Shown here one piece after another: positions 21,796 through 32,989 of a stretch of 64,000 nucleotides of DNA; position 1 is the stretch's first letter, and every line of letters begins with the position of its first letter. Under the pieces are notes generated by a model that saw only the letters and a list, made by a program, of their open reading frames with translations, ran no database searches and was not told where the DNA came from. Location: the NCBI GenBank assembly GCA_007922195.1, contig ML682024.1, positions 6,477,695 to 6,541,694 on the forward strand. Direction: 5' to 3'. The stretch is from Podocnemis expansa. Its lineage: Eukaryota > Chordata > Testudines > Podocnemididae. The position numbers and the translations under genes are program-made.

Positions 21796-22771
21796 ATAGG
21801 TTTTGCAGTGAACATAACAGGGATAAAAGTCTGTAATCAACAGGAAGCTAAGGAAAACATTCAGAAAAAACAATAGAGTGGCTGTCTCATAATCTGCAAT
21901 TTAAAGGGTCAAAAATCTCGGTGACTTGCAATAATACAGTGATACTGTATTCAATAGCTCTTAGGAAATTTTTAGCTCTTTTTTTTTAACATGGATTAGT
22001 AATTGAAAAGAAAAAATAAAAGATAAATGGCTTAAACCTAGATGTACTAACATGAAGTGCCGCCCCCCTCCCTGTTGACCCCCCTGCAAGCCCACAGGCT
22101 GCCTGTCCCCAGGCCAGCCACTTTTTTACAGCCAGCTTGCTATTTCATCCACTCAGGATCTTGAAACTGCTCTCACACAGGTAAAACTTACATTTCCCCT
22201 CCCCAATTCAGCCTCTCTTGCTACTACAGCTACTGATGGAGCGAGCCAAAGCAAGGGGGTTCCAAAAGCAATAATGGATCTGACACTCAATTCCAAAGCA
22301 GCACCGGATCTGAGACTCACTCCCAGATGGCTTTTGAGTTAGGAGGGGCAAGAAATGTGCCCGCTTTCCAGCCCCCAGAACTGGCATGGCACAATTGCTG
22401 TCATAAAGCCCAGGGCTTTGCAAAAGAATCCCCTTGAAGGAGTGGTCTGTCATCTCTCCAGCATTTGACTATGGAGGACTCTGTTCCAGTTCCCAGCAGC
22501 AGAGCAAGGGAGAGATAAGCAAGAGTGAAAAGGGAGGGGAGGGACAGAGGCTGATTTGCCTGGAATGGGAGGAAAAACAGGCACAGAACAATTTCATCAC
22601 GAGGCAAATAAGGAGCAGCAGAGGGGCTGCTGCTGCCTCAGCCTGGGGAGATGCCTTCATCCCAGATCCAGTAGGGGAGGGGCTGCTGGCATTGCACTGG
22701 TGGCTGTGTTCCCTGCGCTGGGGAGCGAGAGAGGCTGCACTCCCACACTGCTGCGCACCTTACAGGGAACA

Positions 22772-23205
22772 TTGATGCCCCAGATCTAGGAAGGGAATGA
22801 TGACAAACAAGGCATACCCGGAGAAGGCCATGGGTTACTTTTGGCCCACACAACAGGAGCCAGTATGTATGGTGACCAGCAATGGGATAGAGCGATGCTG
22901 GGGGAACATTGGTTCCTTGTGGGGGGGGGGTGTATTTCTCGGAGGACGGGAAGAAGCCATTGCCAGTAAGGGATTTCTCTCTCTTGACCCATTGCAACCA
23001 CACAATCATGACCTGTGGCATGTGAGGCATCTACCTTGCTGGGGAAGGAGGTGGAGCCTGTCTACTTGGCCAACTACATCCTCCCCGATTCTCCCTTCAG
23101 TGGCTCATCAAGTCCGAAGCGGCCTTCCTGTCCAAGTGGATCAGGATCAATGCTGATCTCTCCCCACTGCTGACTGGAACAAGGCAGAAAAGACCCAGAT
23201 CATAG
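22772..23205 (+). pseudogene. Fucosyltransferase pseudogene 2, 3' part
   Basis: Resumes at ATGCCCCAG, the same MPQ codons at which the 5' part ends. It runs on through NKAYPEKAMGYF, MVTSNGIE, VYFSEDG, the [14 protein letters not shown] block and the C-terminal [20 protein letters not shown] segment. Several frameshifts and at least two stops disable it. Together with 18640-19218 it makes a nearly full-length but dead copy split by about 3.55 kb of inserted DNA. Confidence 0.88.
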
Positions 23206-23379
23206 ACTACCAGCAGGATCTGCCAGGATAGCAGGCCACCCACTGGACAAAGAAGGAGGTACTGTGGGTTCAGGGTCTACAGCAGGTATTGGTCAGTTGC
23301 CGTGTCATGACCACCTAGACTGGTTCCACCAACCTACCCGTTGGACTCCCCAGCTGAGGCTCTCCAGCCTGTTCCTAGA

Positions 23380-24480
23380 TTGAACTGTTAGAGCAGCATA
23401 GCCTGGAGTCAGAATTAGAGGAGAGATGAACCCAGCTATGAAAATAATATATAACAAATGGAAGAAAAAGAAAGCAGACAGTAATATATCTAAATCAGGG
23501 ATTGTAGAAAATGGATAAGAGAAGCAAAGGGAGACCTCTATGACCAACTGAGTTAAAGGGTGTGTTCACACAGCAATCTTATTTTGAAACAACAGAGGTT
23601 GTTTCGAAATAAGAAACACTATGTTCACACGACATACCGTTGTTTCGAAACAACTTAAACCCCATTTGGTGTCGAAACAACATTGTTTCAAAACAATTGT
23701 TTCGAAACAATCCCGTTGGAACATGTTATTTCGAAATGACAGTGACTCGTTTTGAAATAACTGTTGTCCGGACATGCTATTTCGATTCCTGCTTTTTTCC
23801 TTATTTCGAATTAACATTTTCTTAATTCGAATTAACTTATTTTGAAATAAGGTGTTATTTTGATACAAGTTGTTTTGAAACAACTTGTATCAAAATAACC
23901 CTCTGTGTGTGAACATAGCCAAAGAGAATAAAGAGGTGTTTATTTGTATGTATTAGAAACAAACAGAATCCTGACAATGGCATTGGTCCATTTTCAGTGG
24001 AGATGGAAGACTTCTCAATAATGCAGACATGGCACAATTGTTCAATAAATATTTCTGTTTTGTGTCTTGGGGGCAAAAACATGGGTGATGTTGTCAAAGC
24101 ACATTATAATGAAAACACTCTTTCTCTTCCACTGGTAGTTCAGATGACTGTTGAACATCAGCTAGAATAGGGAGACATTTTAAAATCAGCAGGTCCCAGT
24201 AACTTGCAATCCAAGAGTTTTAAAATGAACTGTCTGAGCAATTAACTGCACTGTTTGTGTTGGTTTTCCATACTGGGGCTGGTCCAGAAGACTGGCAGAA
24301 AACTGATGTTGTGCCAGGCTTTAGAAACAGTCTAACAGCGGGCCAGTGAAAGCTAAACACTCAGCAAGTTGGATGGCTGGGAAGCCACCCTTAAGGAGAT
24401 CTGGAAGGGGTATTCAACGGTAAACAGAGCATAGCTGATGTCTGGTCCTGCTATAAGTTCTGGGTGCTATGATTCTCTGA
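23380..24480 (+). pseudogene. CR1-like LINE reverse-transcriptase remnant (split by a MITE)
   Basis: Fragments of a non-LTR reverse-transcriptase region: a stretch like KAELFNKYF near 24025-24065, and VPEDWQKTDVVPGF near 24280-24330, typical of CR1/L3-type elements. The same sequence recurs at 45.3-46.8 kb. A TTTCGAAA-rich MITE interrupts it at 23558-23920. Many stops. Confidence 0.6.
23558..23920. mobile_element. TTTCGAAA-rich MITE, copy 1
   Basis: Ends GGGTGTGTTCACAC and GTGTGAACATAGCC are inverted; AAA flanks both sides (23555-23557 and 23921-23923). The interior is packed with TTTCGAAA-like palindromes and has sub-terminal hairpins. A 3-bp duplication would fit a PIF/Harbinger-like MITE; the superfamily is not proven. 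Confidence 0.65.
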
Positions 24481-24703
24481 TTCCTTGGACATAAGTATCA
24501 AAGCTGTATAAAATAGACTAGAATCTTTACCCCCTCTTTGCCCCTATTGTTGGACAAAGTGCTTAATCTGTCTGTATTTCCTTGTGGAGAACTCTAACAA
24601 TGTGTGGTCATCACATTGGAGGTGCTAAAGCCCATCCCTCTTTTATAATCCTGTACTCTGTTGAATGGGAGATCAAAAAGTGATGTTATACTTCTAATAT
24701 TTC

Positions 24704-24915
24704 CGAACAGATAGCCGTGTTAGTCTAGTCCAGCAAAAAAAACAAGGAGTCGTGTGGCACTTAAAGACTAACAGATTTATTTTTCGCATGAGCTTTTGTC
24801 AGAGAAAATCCCACTTCGTCAGATGCTTTGAAGATGGGTGAACTTACAGAATGGAATGAAAATAAATCCAAGGGGGTGTAAAACATAGGATCAGGTCATA
24901 CAGTAACAGCAAATC
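24704..24915 (-). mobile_element. Penelope-like element 1, 3' tail
   Basis: The tail sequence shared with 41.2, 55.0 and 62.0 kb, ending in CCGAACAGATAGCC on the plus strand. It carries a hammerhead motif at 24786-24826 and is separated from the endonuclease part by solo LTR copy B. Confidence 0.75.
24786..24826 (-). ncRNA. Hammerhead ribozyme motif, decayed
   Basis: On the minus strand: GCAU, core CUGACGA, a stem II whose 3' strand is altered (UCUGAC), then ACAAAAGC where GAAA is expected, then UC before AUGC. Loss of the invariant G before AAA predicts no activity. Confidence 0.65.
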
Positions 24916-26239
24916 TGTTACGTGTTAGCTCTGTGTTCTTGAGGAATCAGAGCATAGTATCTAGCCTGTGCCTTCCCCCCACACATCCCCCAACCTCTGC
25001 TTGAACTGAAAATCAAAAACAGTAGGAAATGGGAGACGTCCTTTTCCTAATCTACCCATATCCAAAAGCCATCAGCACAATGGAGCTTTATTTGCATTGA
25101 CTATGGAGAACCAGACTCCAAAGCAGGAGCCGCACTGAACTCTGGGATTGAAGAAGCAGGGAAGCATTGCCTGATGGGGGATCTCACACCAAAACGAACA
25201 AACTCAGCAATTATCAGACCATTCTAGTCACAGACATGATAATTGATATGTAAAATACTGAGTCTGCCTGACTGTATTGTGAGCTTCTCTGAACCATAAC
25301 ACCCAGCCAGGAATGTGTATTGGCCACGTAAAGAAGTCCTTATAAAAAACCTTTACCCACATAGTGTAGTGTAGTGTGTGTCCTGTGCAAGTCCTGATTG
25401 GATCCTTTCTGAATCCTGTGTGAGTCTGGATTGAGTCCTGACTCCTGATGCTTGGATCTAAAGCTGTATCATTTCCACTGGGATTTGGCTTTTCTTCCTT
25501 GCTGATTGCTGTGGGAGCTTGGTTTCCATCCAGCCTCTGACCCTGATCTGCACAACCTGGAAAACTTTCTGCTACACAGAGTGGTGAGACCCCCCTCCCC
25601 CAACTTTTCTCTCTCTCTCTTTCTCTCCCCCCCCCCAACCTCTCCCTTTGTGTTAGTAGTACAAGTTTTAGATACCTAGCAATAAAATGACTTTTGTTAT
25701 TAAGCCAGTTTCCAGACTCTTTTAAGATATCATTCCCTCTCCTTTGTGGTCTTGGTTTCTTTATATCACTTTGCAGCAACGCTTCTATTACCTAGCCAAA
25801 GATCCCTGTAATGCCCACAACCCTGTAAGGTTTGCTCATTGACAGGGATAGTAGCTTGATTGACTCCAGGGGCATATAAGGGGGACAGCTGACAAGTGCT
25901 GTTTTGACCCAGCCTGATTGAGTCCAGGAGCATATAAGGGTAGCCCCTGAGAAGTGCTGTGTGACCCAGCCTGCTCAAGATCCATAATCAAGCCTAGTTT
26001 GGGGCGGTACAGGGGCACATAAGGGTAGCAGCAGAGAAGTGCTGTGCGACCCAGCCTACTGAGTTCAGGGACACATAAGGGGTCAGCTGAGAGTGCTGAT
26101 AGACCCGGTCCGCTCAGACGCACCTCTGTAGAAACACAAGTCACACAAGCAGCACGCTAATAGAAGTACCATCTTCCCCATAGAGAAAGCAACCCTAATA
26201 AATGAGCATACCCCGAGTTGGTGGGCAAAGTTGGTAACA
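24916..26239 (+). mobile_element. Solo LTR, family 1, copy B
   Basis: 1324 bp, TGTTACGTG...TTGGTAACA, flanked by AATC (24912-24915 and 26240-26243). TATA-like TTATAAAAA near 25339 and AGCAATAAAATG near 25678. The unfilled target, GCAAATCAGAGCAG, is seen in the second Penelope copy at 62166, confirming insertion. Confidence 0.92.
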
Positions 26240-26754
26240 AATCAGAGCAGTTGTTAGGCAAACCATTGGAAGCCTGAAATCAAATTACCTTTTATAATGG
26301 GAAAAGAACCCCTAGTCTCGATTCAATCCTGCTTTCACAGAATTTAGCTTGCATATTAATTCCAGTTCAGCTGTTTCTCTTTGAAGTCTTGATGTCCGAG
26401 TCACATCTCTGACGACGGTCATTAACAAATCATTTATTGAGTGATTAGAAAGATGGAAGTGCTCAGCAACTGTTTTTTTTGTTTTGTGATTTCTAATATC
26501 AGCTCTATGTTCATTTATTCTTTTGCCCAGCGATCGTCCTGTTTGTCCAATGTATAAGGTGTTGGGGCATTTCTGGCACATGATGGCATAGATCACATTA
26601 GTAGATGAGCAGTTAAATGAACCTTTGATGGAGTAGCAGACTTGATTAGGACCTATGATGCTATCTATTTTGCAGATATGTGGGCAGACTTGGCAGCGTG
26701 GTTTGTTGCAGGGGTGTGTGCCTGCTTTAATGTTTCTGTTGTTAAGTGAGGGAT
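26240..26754 (-). pseudogene. Penelope-like element 1, GIY-YIG endonuclease
   Basis: A minus-strand frame of 94 residues (26312-26596) with CPNTLYIGQTGRSLGKRINEH and downstream HFHLSNHS, the GIY-YIG nuclease of Penelope-like retroelements. The upstream Cys/His linker (CNKPRCQVCPHI type) is readable to about 26720. The element is cut by DIRS element 2 at about 26755. Confidence 0.85.
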
Positions 26755-27002
26755 TGGTGGGTTACTTACCAGTAACTGTCCTTCTTCGAGATGGGCTGCT
26801 CGGATCTATTCATTAATAGGCGTCTCTGTGCTGGAGCGCCGGATTGGTTGGAAAAACTTTTGTCCTAGCCTGTCAGGAGATGGCAGGCGGCCACCGCCCC
26901 CCACGCCACCCAGTGGCTATATATATGGCCGCCTCCCAACCCCTCCCCAGTTCCTAGGAGTCACCAACTCCACATGCATGGATGGAGGGGAGGGACCTGA
27001 AT

Positions 27003-27092
27003 GGATCTGAGCACCCCATCTTGAAGAAAGACAGTTACTGGTAAGTAACCCACCATTCTTCGAGCGCTGGTCAGATGCATTCAGTAATAGGT
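27003..27092. repeat. DIRS element 2 internal complementary region
   Basis: The first half is complementary to the left edge (GGTGGGTTACTTACCAGTAACTG at 26757). The second half (TTCTTCGAGCGCTGGTCAGATGCATTCAGTAATAGG) equals the reverse complement of the right edge at 33650-33689. Confidence 0.8.
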
Positions 27093-29950
27093 AACTACTA
27101 ACCACTCTGATGGATGGCGGGTGGAGTTGCCTCTTCCGCCTTCAGCACAGCAACACCCCAGAAGGGTATAGGCACAGCGAGCAAGGTCCTTACAGGAACT
27201 AAGAGAGCAGTTAGGGCTCTTGCCCTGGCAATGGAGTCCTCAATGTAGGGTCAACCCTGAGCAAGGGGTAGGTCCAATCCACCCAAGCCAATTAGCGTGC
27301 ATGGGTCGGACGGACTAAGTCACCTTACACCAGGGATTTGCAACAGCGAACACAACTAATATGGAGGGAGTCACGTTCAATTGCTGTACCTGAGGGTCTA
27401 GCTTGAGGTGTGAAGGCCAGAGGGCAAATCTTCTGGCCGCAGGACACTTCAGCATAAACCTTATGAAGAATCCAGGTGCCTTAGGGATACTGGGCTGGTC
27501 ATGATGGTCACTACCCATGCCAAGAGCAATAAGAGGGGATAAAATATCATCTCTCCAACCAGCCACACAAAGACCCATAAGTCACATGCCCAAAGGGATG
27601 TGTGTATTTGGAATACCATTCAACCTGCAAGGGAAAAGGCTAGCGGAATTAAGCGAGAAGATTCTAGAGGCAGAAACATTGAGCTGATTAAGGGAAAAGA
27701 AAAATGGCAGAGGTGGTCCGATTGGCACCACATAGCATCTCAGCCTTATAGTCCCTGGGCTGGCTGGGGGGGTGGAATGTGACACCAGACCTTCAGCGGT
27801 GTTACAGAGCCCTGACCCAGGAGACTTCTTACGTTTCAGAAGAAATACTCCGTACCCACGAGGCACTTGCAAGCCAGCAAGGTGGGCTTTAGGAAGTACT
27901 GTTGGCTTTGGTTGTCATATGAAGACTGAAAGAGGCAAATTCTCCTGCTGTCCTATCCAGTTCCTCCTAGGATTCCACTACTGGGAAGACCATGTGGAGA
28001 AAACAGAGGGAGCGATTAAAGCAGAGATTGTGATGCCTCCGACTAGACGCCTAGTTGTGATGACCCAGAGGCCTATGGAATTAGAAGATACATTGATTTA
28101 TATGACCCTGTGTGCCTGGGGCACCAGCAGGTGTGATATGGGCCCCTAGCTATGACGCACCTAAGTTTGAGTCAGGGATGCAAGCTCGTAAGAGAGAAAC
28201 TGACCCCTCTGAGTGATAAGGCTTAACTGAGGAGGCAGTGGTCTTCTGCAAAGACCATCTGGCAGGGCGTTGATGCTCACAAGTCACAGTTGGTGATTCC
28301 GCAGGTGTACCTTGAATATTTGGGGAATCCGACAAGGGTGACCTATGTTGTTATCCGGTCTTACCCAGGATAGAATTCCATCATGGGAAAAAATGACTAT
28401 TTCCTGATTTTCCATGCAAGTTGGACATCAGGATTGGTAGGTTATGCTTCGTGAAGTAAGCAGATGGAGAAGCCTTAACAATCTCCTATGGCGGGAGTAT
28501 CATGCAAATTCTACCAGTGTTTTCTGGACCTGAGGGAGGTCCTGTGGAGGAGGACAAATCTTGCCCACCAGGCGCTCGGGCGACAGTGCCCTGAGCTAGT
28601 CCTGGGTGACCATGGATCTCTGGTCGTCCCTGGGGGAGAGGACAACTTAGGATATAACCTGGTTGGGTGACAGCTATGCGTGGAGCCCCATGTTGCACAG
28701 CAAATCCATCAGCAAGCCATCGCCGCTGGACTAGCTAAGGGATCATTGGTACACATAAGGCAAGTTTCCCCCCACTCTGTCAGAAGGGGGGGGGAGGGTT
28801 GTATTGCCTCTTCTCCTGTGAATCCCACTGACCTAGCTGAATCTAGGCCGAGTATCCAGAGTTGCTGCTTCAGGAGTGGGAAGAGGGAAGGAACCCTACT
28901 TCATGGTGGGGGACTCTCCGTTCAGGGTGCCCAATCCCCTAGTGACCGTAATAACGGATGCTTCAGAGTCAGGTTAGGGAGGGGTGGAGAGGTACCACCA
29001 CCTTCCTGGGGGAGTGGAGCCTAATAGGGACTCCCGATAAAGATATTCTGGAAAGATATAAATCAGTCCCGGAGAAACAGGATGAGTTCTAGGCCACTAC
29101 AGGATGATTTCTCCATAGGGAGGGAAAAGGGGGAAAAACGAGGAGCAAAGTAGAAGTTCATGAATGACTCTGCCTTAGTAATCCCCTCCAGGGCCCAGAG
29201 CAATGGGCGGTAAATGATACTGAGCGTCGTGCTCCTGTCTAACAGGCGGGATAATTAAATAGGATTTATAGTCCTGGGGAGGTTGCGAAGGACCTACTGG
29301 GACCGACTTAGGCGCATGCACCTACTGGTTTTGTAGGGGTGGGAAAGGTGCCCGGAGGATCCCTCCCAAGTTCAAGGTGCAGCAGCAGGTCCTACATGTT
29401 GCGGAGCAGGTGACGGACTGGCAAAGGGGTTTCCCAGTCGTCCGGTGGGCACACGCGTCTCCGCAAACTGGAGATGTCTGTAGCTTTGACTAGAGCTACT
29501 AGGTGGTTCACCCTTGGCCTAGTGAAGGTCTCCCTAACGCCTTAGAAGCAGGAGGGATCTCTGGCTGAAGAAATACCTGGGGAGCGGATGGGGGGGGCTT
29601 TTCTTCTCCTTCTCATATTCTTTATCCGTTTCCTTCCTCCAGCGATAGCCCTAAGGGCAGCAAGAAGTAAGGATTGTCTGCGGGAGTGAAGCCGCAGTCT
29701 CAGTTGAGTCATTAGTGATTGAGGCGAGCTTGGGCCACAGGGTTAGTGCCCTCCTAAAATCAGAGGAGCGAGGTTAAGACCTGCCCCTCCCCGTCCATGC
29801 TGAAGAATTGTGGGGGGGAAGGGTGTGATGGCCCTAAGGAATTCCCCCTTCTCTAGTTAGAGGAAGGAAGGGAAAGAAATGTTGCCTACCTTCTTAAGAG
29901 GGGGGCCAGGGCCATGGGAATATCCAGTCTGTTGAGAGCCCACAGTGAGG
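27093..29950. other. DIRS element 2 interior without recognisable genes
   Basis: The sequence just after the internal complementary region is shared with DIRS element 1 (GATGGATGGC, CTTCAGCACAGCA). The remaining open frames on both strands are under 130 residues and match nothing I know. No reverse transcriptase, RNase H or recombinase motif was found. Confidence 0.6.
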
Positions 29951-29953
29951 CAG

Positions 29954-31546
29954 TCACAGATTAGTTAGAATAGACTCCCCTTCCCTGCGGCGAAAGGGAG
30001 GGAGGAAGGGTCTTCTGAGCGAGCCCCAAGTTGCTAATTGAAGGGGGGGGGGACTAAGTCCGTACCCAAGTGTCTTTGGGGAAAATGCTGGCAGGGTGGG
30101 TCTTGAGCCTGTAGGCCTTACATGGCCGGGGGGGCGTGGGTGGGGCCCCAATGCGAGAAGGCCGAGGTATTTTACCTCTCCCCTTGGGTCATGGGCGGTA
30201 CCCATTACCTCCAGGGTCTCGGGTGGGAACAAGGTATCACCACCAAAGGGCAGGTTGAGTGCCACCTGTTGCGAAGCAGGGGCCACCCTGGCTTCCCTGA
30301 GCCAGGCTGCTCGATGGATGGTTACGGCTGAGGCCATGGTGCAGGCTGCTATATCTACTGTATCCCAGGCTGACAGAAGGCGGTCCTGGGAGATTATTCT
30401 TCCCTCCGCTAGGAATGCATCATATTCTTCCTTGGCCTCTGATGGGAGCAGATGTCTGAACTTTGAGAAGGAATCCCACACATCCAGCATGTATCTGCTG
30501 GTTAGGGCCTGGTTGTCTGCAACCCATAGTTCGAAGGCCGAGGAGGAGTAGGCCTTACATCCTAGAAGTTCTAACTCCCTTGTCTCCCTCGATGCTGGGA
30601 GGAGGTCGCTGGGGGGTTCACTCGGGCCTAACACCATTCGTACCACATCCCAGGGTGGGATTGGGTGATCTATGAGGGAGGGGAACTCTGATCCTGGGAC
30701 TCTATACTTGAGGCCAGCCGTGTCTGACACCGGTGAAATGGAACCCGGGTTCTACCATTGGGAGGAGGCGAGGTCCCAGACACTGGGGTGGAGGGGACTC
30801 GTAACCAGTTCTGCTGAAGAAAACACCGGCCCAAATAGGGTATCCAAGGGGGACTCGGAGGATTGCACCTCCATCACCAAATGGGCTGCAACGCGGTGCA
30901 AGAGGTCAAAGTGCGCCGATAGATCGCCTGTATATGAGCCCAGTACCGGGGAGAGAGTGGTACCAGGTGCCCTCAGCGAGATTGATGGCAACAACGTCTC
31001 GTGTGGGGACCATTCATGAGGGTGGAAGCGGAATGGGGACGGTGCCGAAACATGGCGCTGAGGCCTCTTGGAGCCCCTTGATGGACTTCCTCGGGACTTG
31101 AGTGAGGGGAAGCATCTCATGATCCCCGAGGGGGTACTGGAGATGGCAAAGTTATATGTTGCCGTGGGGAAGGTTCTATCATGCCCAGGCCCGAAGGAGT
31201 GATGGGCAGCGGGGCTTGGGTGCCCAGGGTCGGAGGGGGGGATGGAGAGTGGTGCCATGCCATTCATGATGCACCCAGGCCTTTGATATGAAGGCTGCTT
31301 GCCTCTCCCAACTGGTACCAGGGAAGGAGGTATGGGCAACAAAAGGAGTGCCCATGCGGCCTCCACTGCCTCTGGTGTTGTTGGGATTGGGAGAGACCCC
31401 GAATGGACTCGTGGCAAGCCCCTACCAGGAGAGCTGGGGCTGCCTTTGTGAAGTAGTACCGGGGAAGAGGGCAAAATTGACCCTGCAGTGCTGAGGATGG
31501 CCAGTGCCGAGGTGGGCCCGGCAGCATCAGTACGGGGCTGAAGCAA
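29954..31546 (-). pseudogene. DIRS element 2 gag (long, nearly open)
   Basis: Two adjoining minus-strand frames (30752-31546, 264 residues; 29954-30730, 258 residues) separated by about 20 bases. They contain the block QQVALNLPFGGDTLF..GTAHDPRGE shared with DIRS element 1, and DAFLAEGRI/WDTVDIAACTMASAV shared with element 3. The N-terminal zinc-finger part lies beyond solo LTR C at about 33100-33360, with stops. Confidence 0.7.
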
Positions 31547-31626
31547 GCCTGTGGTACCAGAGGTGACTCAGAGTGGTGCCTGGGCGGCCTCTGGACCGTC
31601 AATACGGGGCTGCAGCAAGCTTGCGC

Positions 31627-32989
31627 TGTTATGTGTTAGCTCTGTGTTCTTGAGGAATCAGAGCATAGTATCCAGCCTGTGCCTCCCCCCCCCACAAACA
31701 TCCCCCAACCTCTGCTTGAACTGAAAAACAAAAAATGTAGGAAATGGGAGACATCCTTATCTACCCATATCCAAAAGCCATCAGCACAGTACATGGAGCT
31801 TCATTTGCATTGACTATGGAGTGCCAGGCTCCAAAGCAAGAACTGCACTGAACTCTGGGATTGAAGAAGCAGGGAAGCATTGCCTGATGGGGGATCTCAC
31901 ACCAACAGGAATAAACTCAGCAATTATCAGACCATTCTAGTCACAGACATGATAATTGATACCCAAAATACTGAGTCTGCCTGACTGTATTGTGAGCTTC
32001 TCTGAACCATTACACCCAGCCAGGAATGTGTATTGGCCACGTAAAGAAGTCCTTATAAAAAACCTTTATCCACATCCAACAGTAGTGCAGTGGTGTAGTG
32101 TAGTGTGTGTCCTGTGCAAGTCCTGACTGGATCCTTTCTGAATCCTGTGTGAGTCTGGATTGAGTCCTGATGCTTGGATCTAAAGCTGTATCATTTCCAC
32201 TGGGCTTTGGCTTTTCTTCCTTGCTGATTGCTGTGGGAGCTTGGTTTCCATCCAGCCTCTGACCCTGATCTGCACAACCTGGAAACCTTTCTGCTACACA
32301 GAGTGGTGAGACCCCCCCACAACTTCTCTCCCCCCCGCAACCTCTCTCCCTCTGTGTTAATTATGACTCTCTCTCTCTAGTCCTGATACAGTAGAATCTA
32401 GGTAATATTGTAGCTGGGTGTTCTTCTTTCCTTGTATGTATATCAATGCTGTAACCGGGTATTTTGGGGTATTCTTTTCTCCTTTGTAATTATTATTAGT
32501 AGTACAAGTTTTAGATACCTAGCAATAAAATGCCTTTTGTTATCAAGCCAGTTTCCAGACTCTTCTAAGACTTCATTCCCTCTCCTTTGTGGTCTTGGTT
32601 TCTTTATATCGCTTTGCAGCAACACTTCTATTACCTAGCCAAAGATCCCTGTAATGCCCACAACCCTGTAAGGTTTGCTCATTAATAGGGATAGTAGCCT
32701 GATTGACTCCAGGGGCATATAAGGGTGACAGCTGACAAGTGCTGTTTTGACCCAGCCTGATTGAGTATATAAGGGTAGCAGCAGAGAAGTGCTGTGTGAC
32801 CCAGCCTACTGAGTTCAGGGACACATAAGGGGTCAGCTGAGAGTGCTGATAGACCCAGTCCACTCAGACGCACCTATATAGAAACACAAGTGGCACAAGC
32901 AGCACACTAATAGAATTACCATCTTCCCCATAGAGAAAGCAACCCTAATAAATGAGCATACCCTGAGTTGGTGGGCAAAGTTGGTAACA
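31627..32989 (+). mobile_element. Solo LTR, family 1, copy C
   Basis: 1363 bp, TGTTATGTG...TTGGTAACA, with AGCAATAAAATGCC near 32521. Flanks are GCGC and GCAG, so unlike copies A, B and D there is no exact 4-bp duplication. It interrupts DIRS element 2 gag. Confidence 0.85.

Larger units (their letters stand above)
19219..22771. mobile_element. Composite insertion with hAT-like ends inside FUT pseudogene 2
   Basis: The left edge reads CAGTGTTCCCTCTAAGCTG and the right edge CTTACAGGGAACATTG. These are the ends of the same hAT family as the 443-bp MITE at 62671-63113. The pseudogene resumes without loss and the target bases ATGCC(C) occur on both sides, so the whole block entered as one insertion. 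No transposase is visible. The left 165 bp is itself an almost complete small MITE (19219-19385). Inside are a second hAT MITE (19913-20404) and a solo LTR (20804-21795). Confidence 0.6.
26755..31626 (-). mobile_element. DIRS element 2, left part
   Basis: Minus-orientation DIRS element inserted into Penelope element 1. Left terminal repeat 26755-26960, internal complementary region about 27003-27092, then about 2.8 kb without recognisable coding, then gag (29954-31546). Reverse transcriptase and recombinase are not seen. Solo LTR copy C interrupts gag at 31627; the element ends at about 33689. Confidence 0.75.

Noticed and set aside
23566..23883. Open frames rich in Asn, Phe and Gln in the TTTCGAAA repeats
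   Set aside because: Simple consequence of the palindromic repeat; similar frames appear on both strands in all copies.
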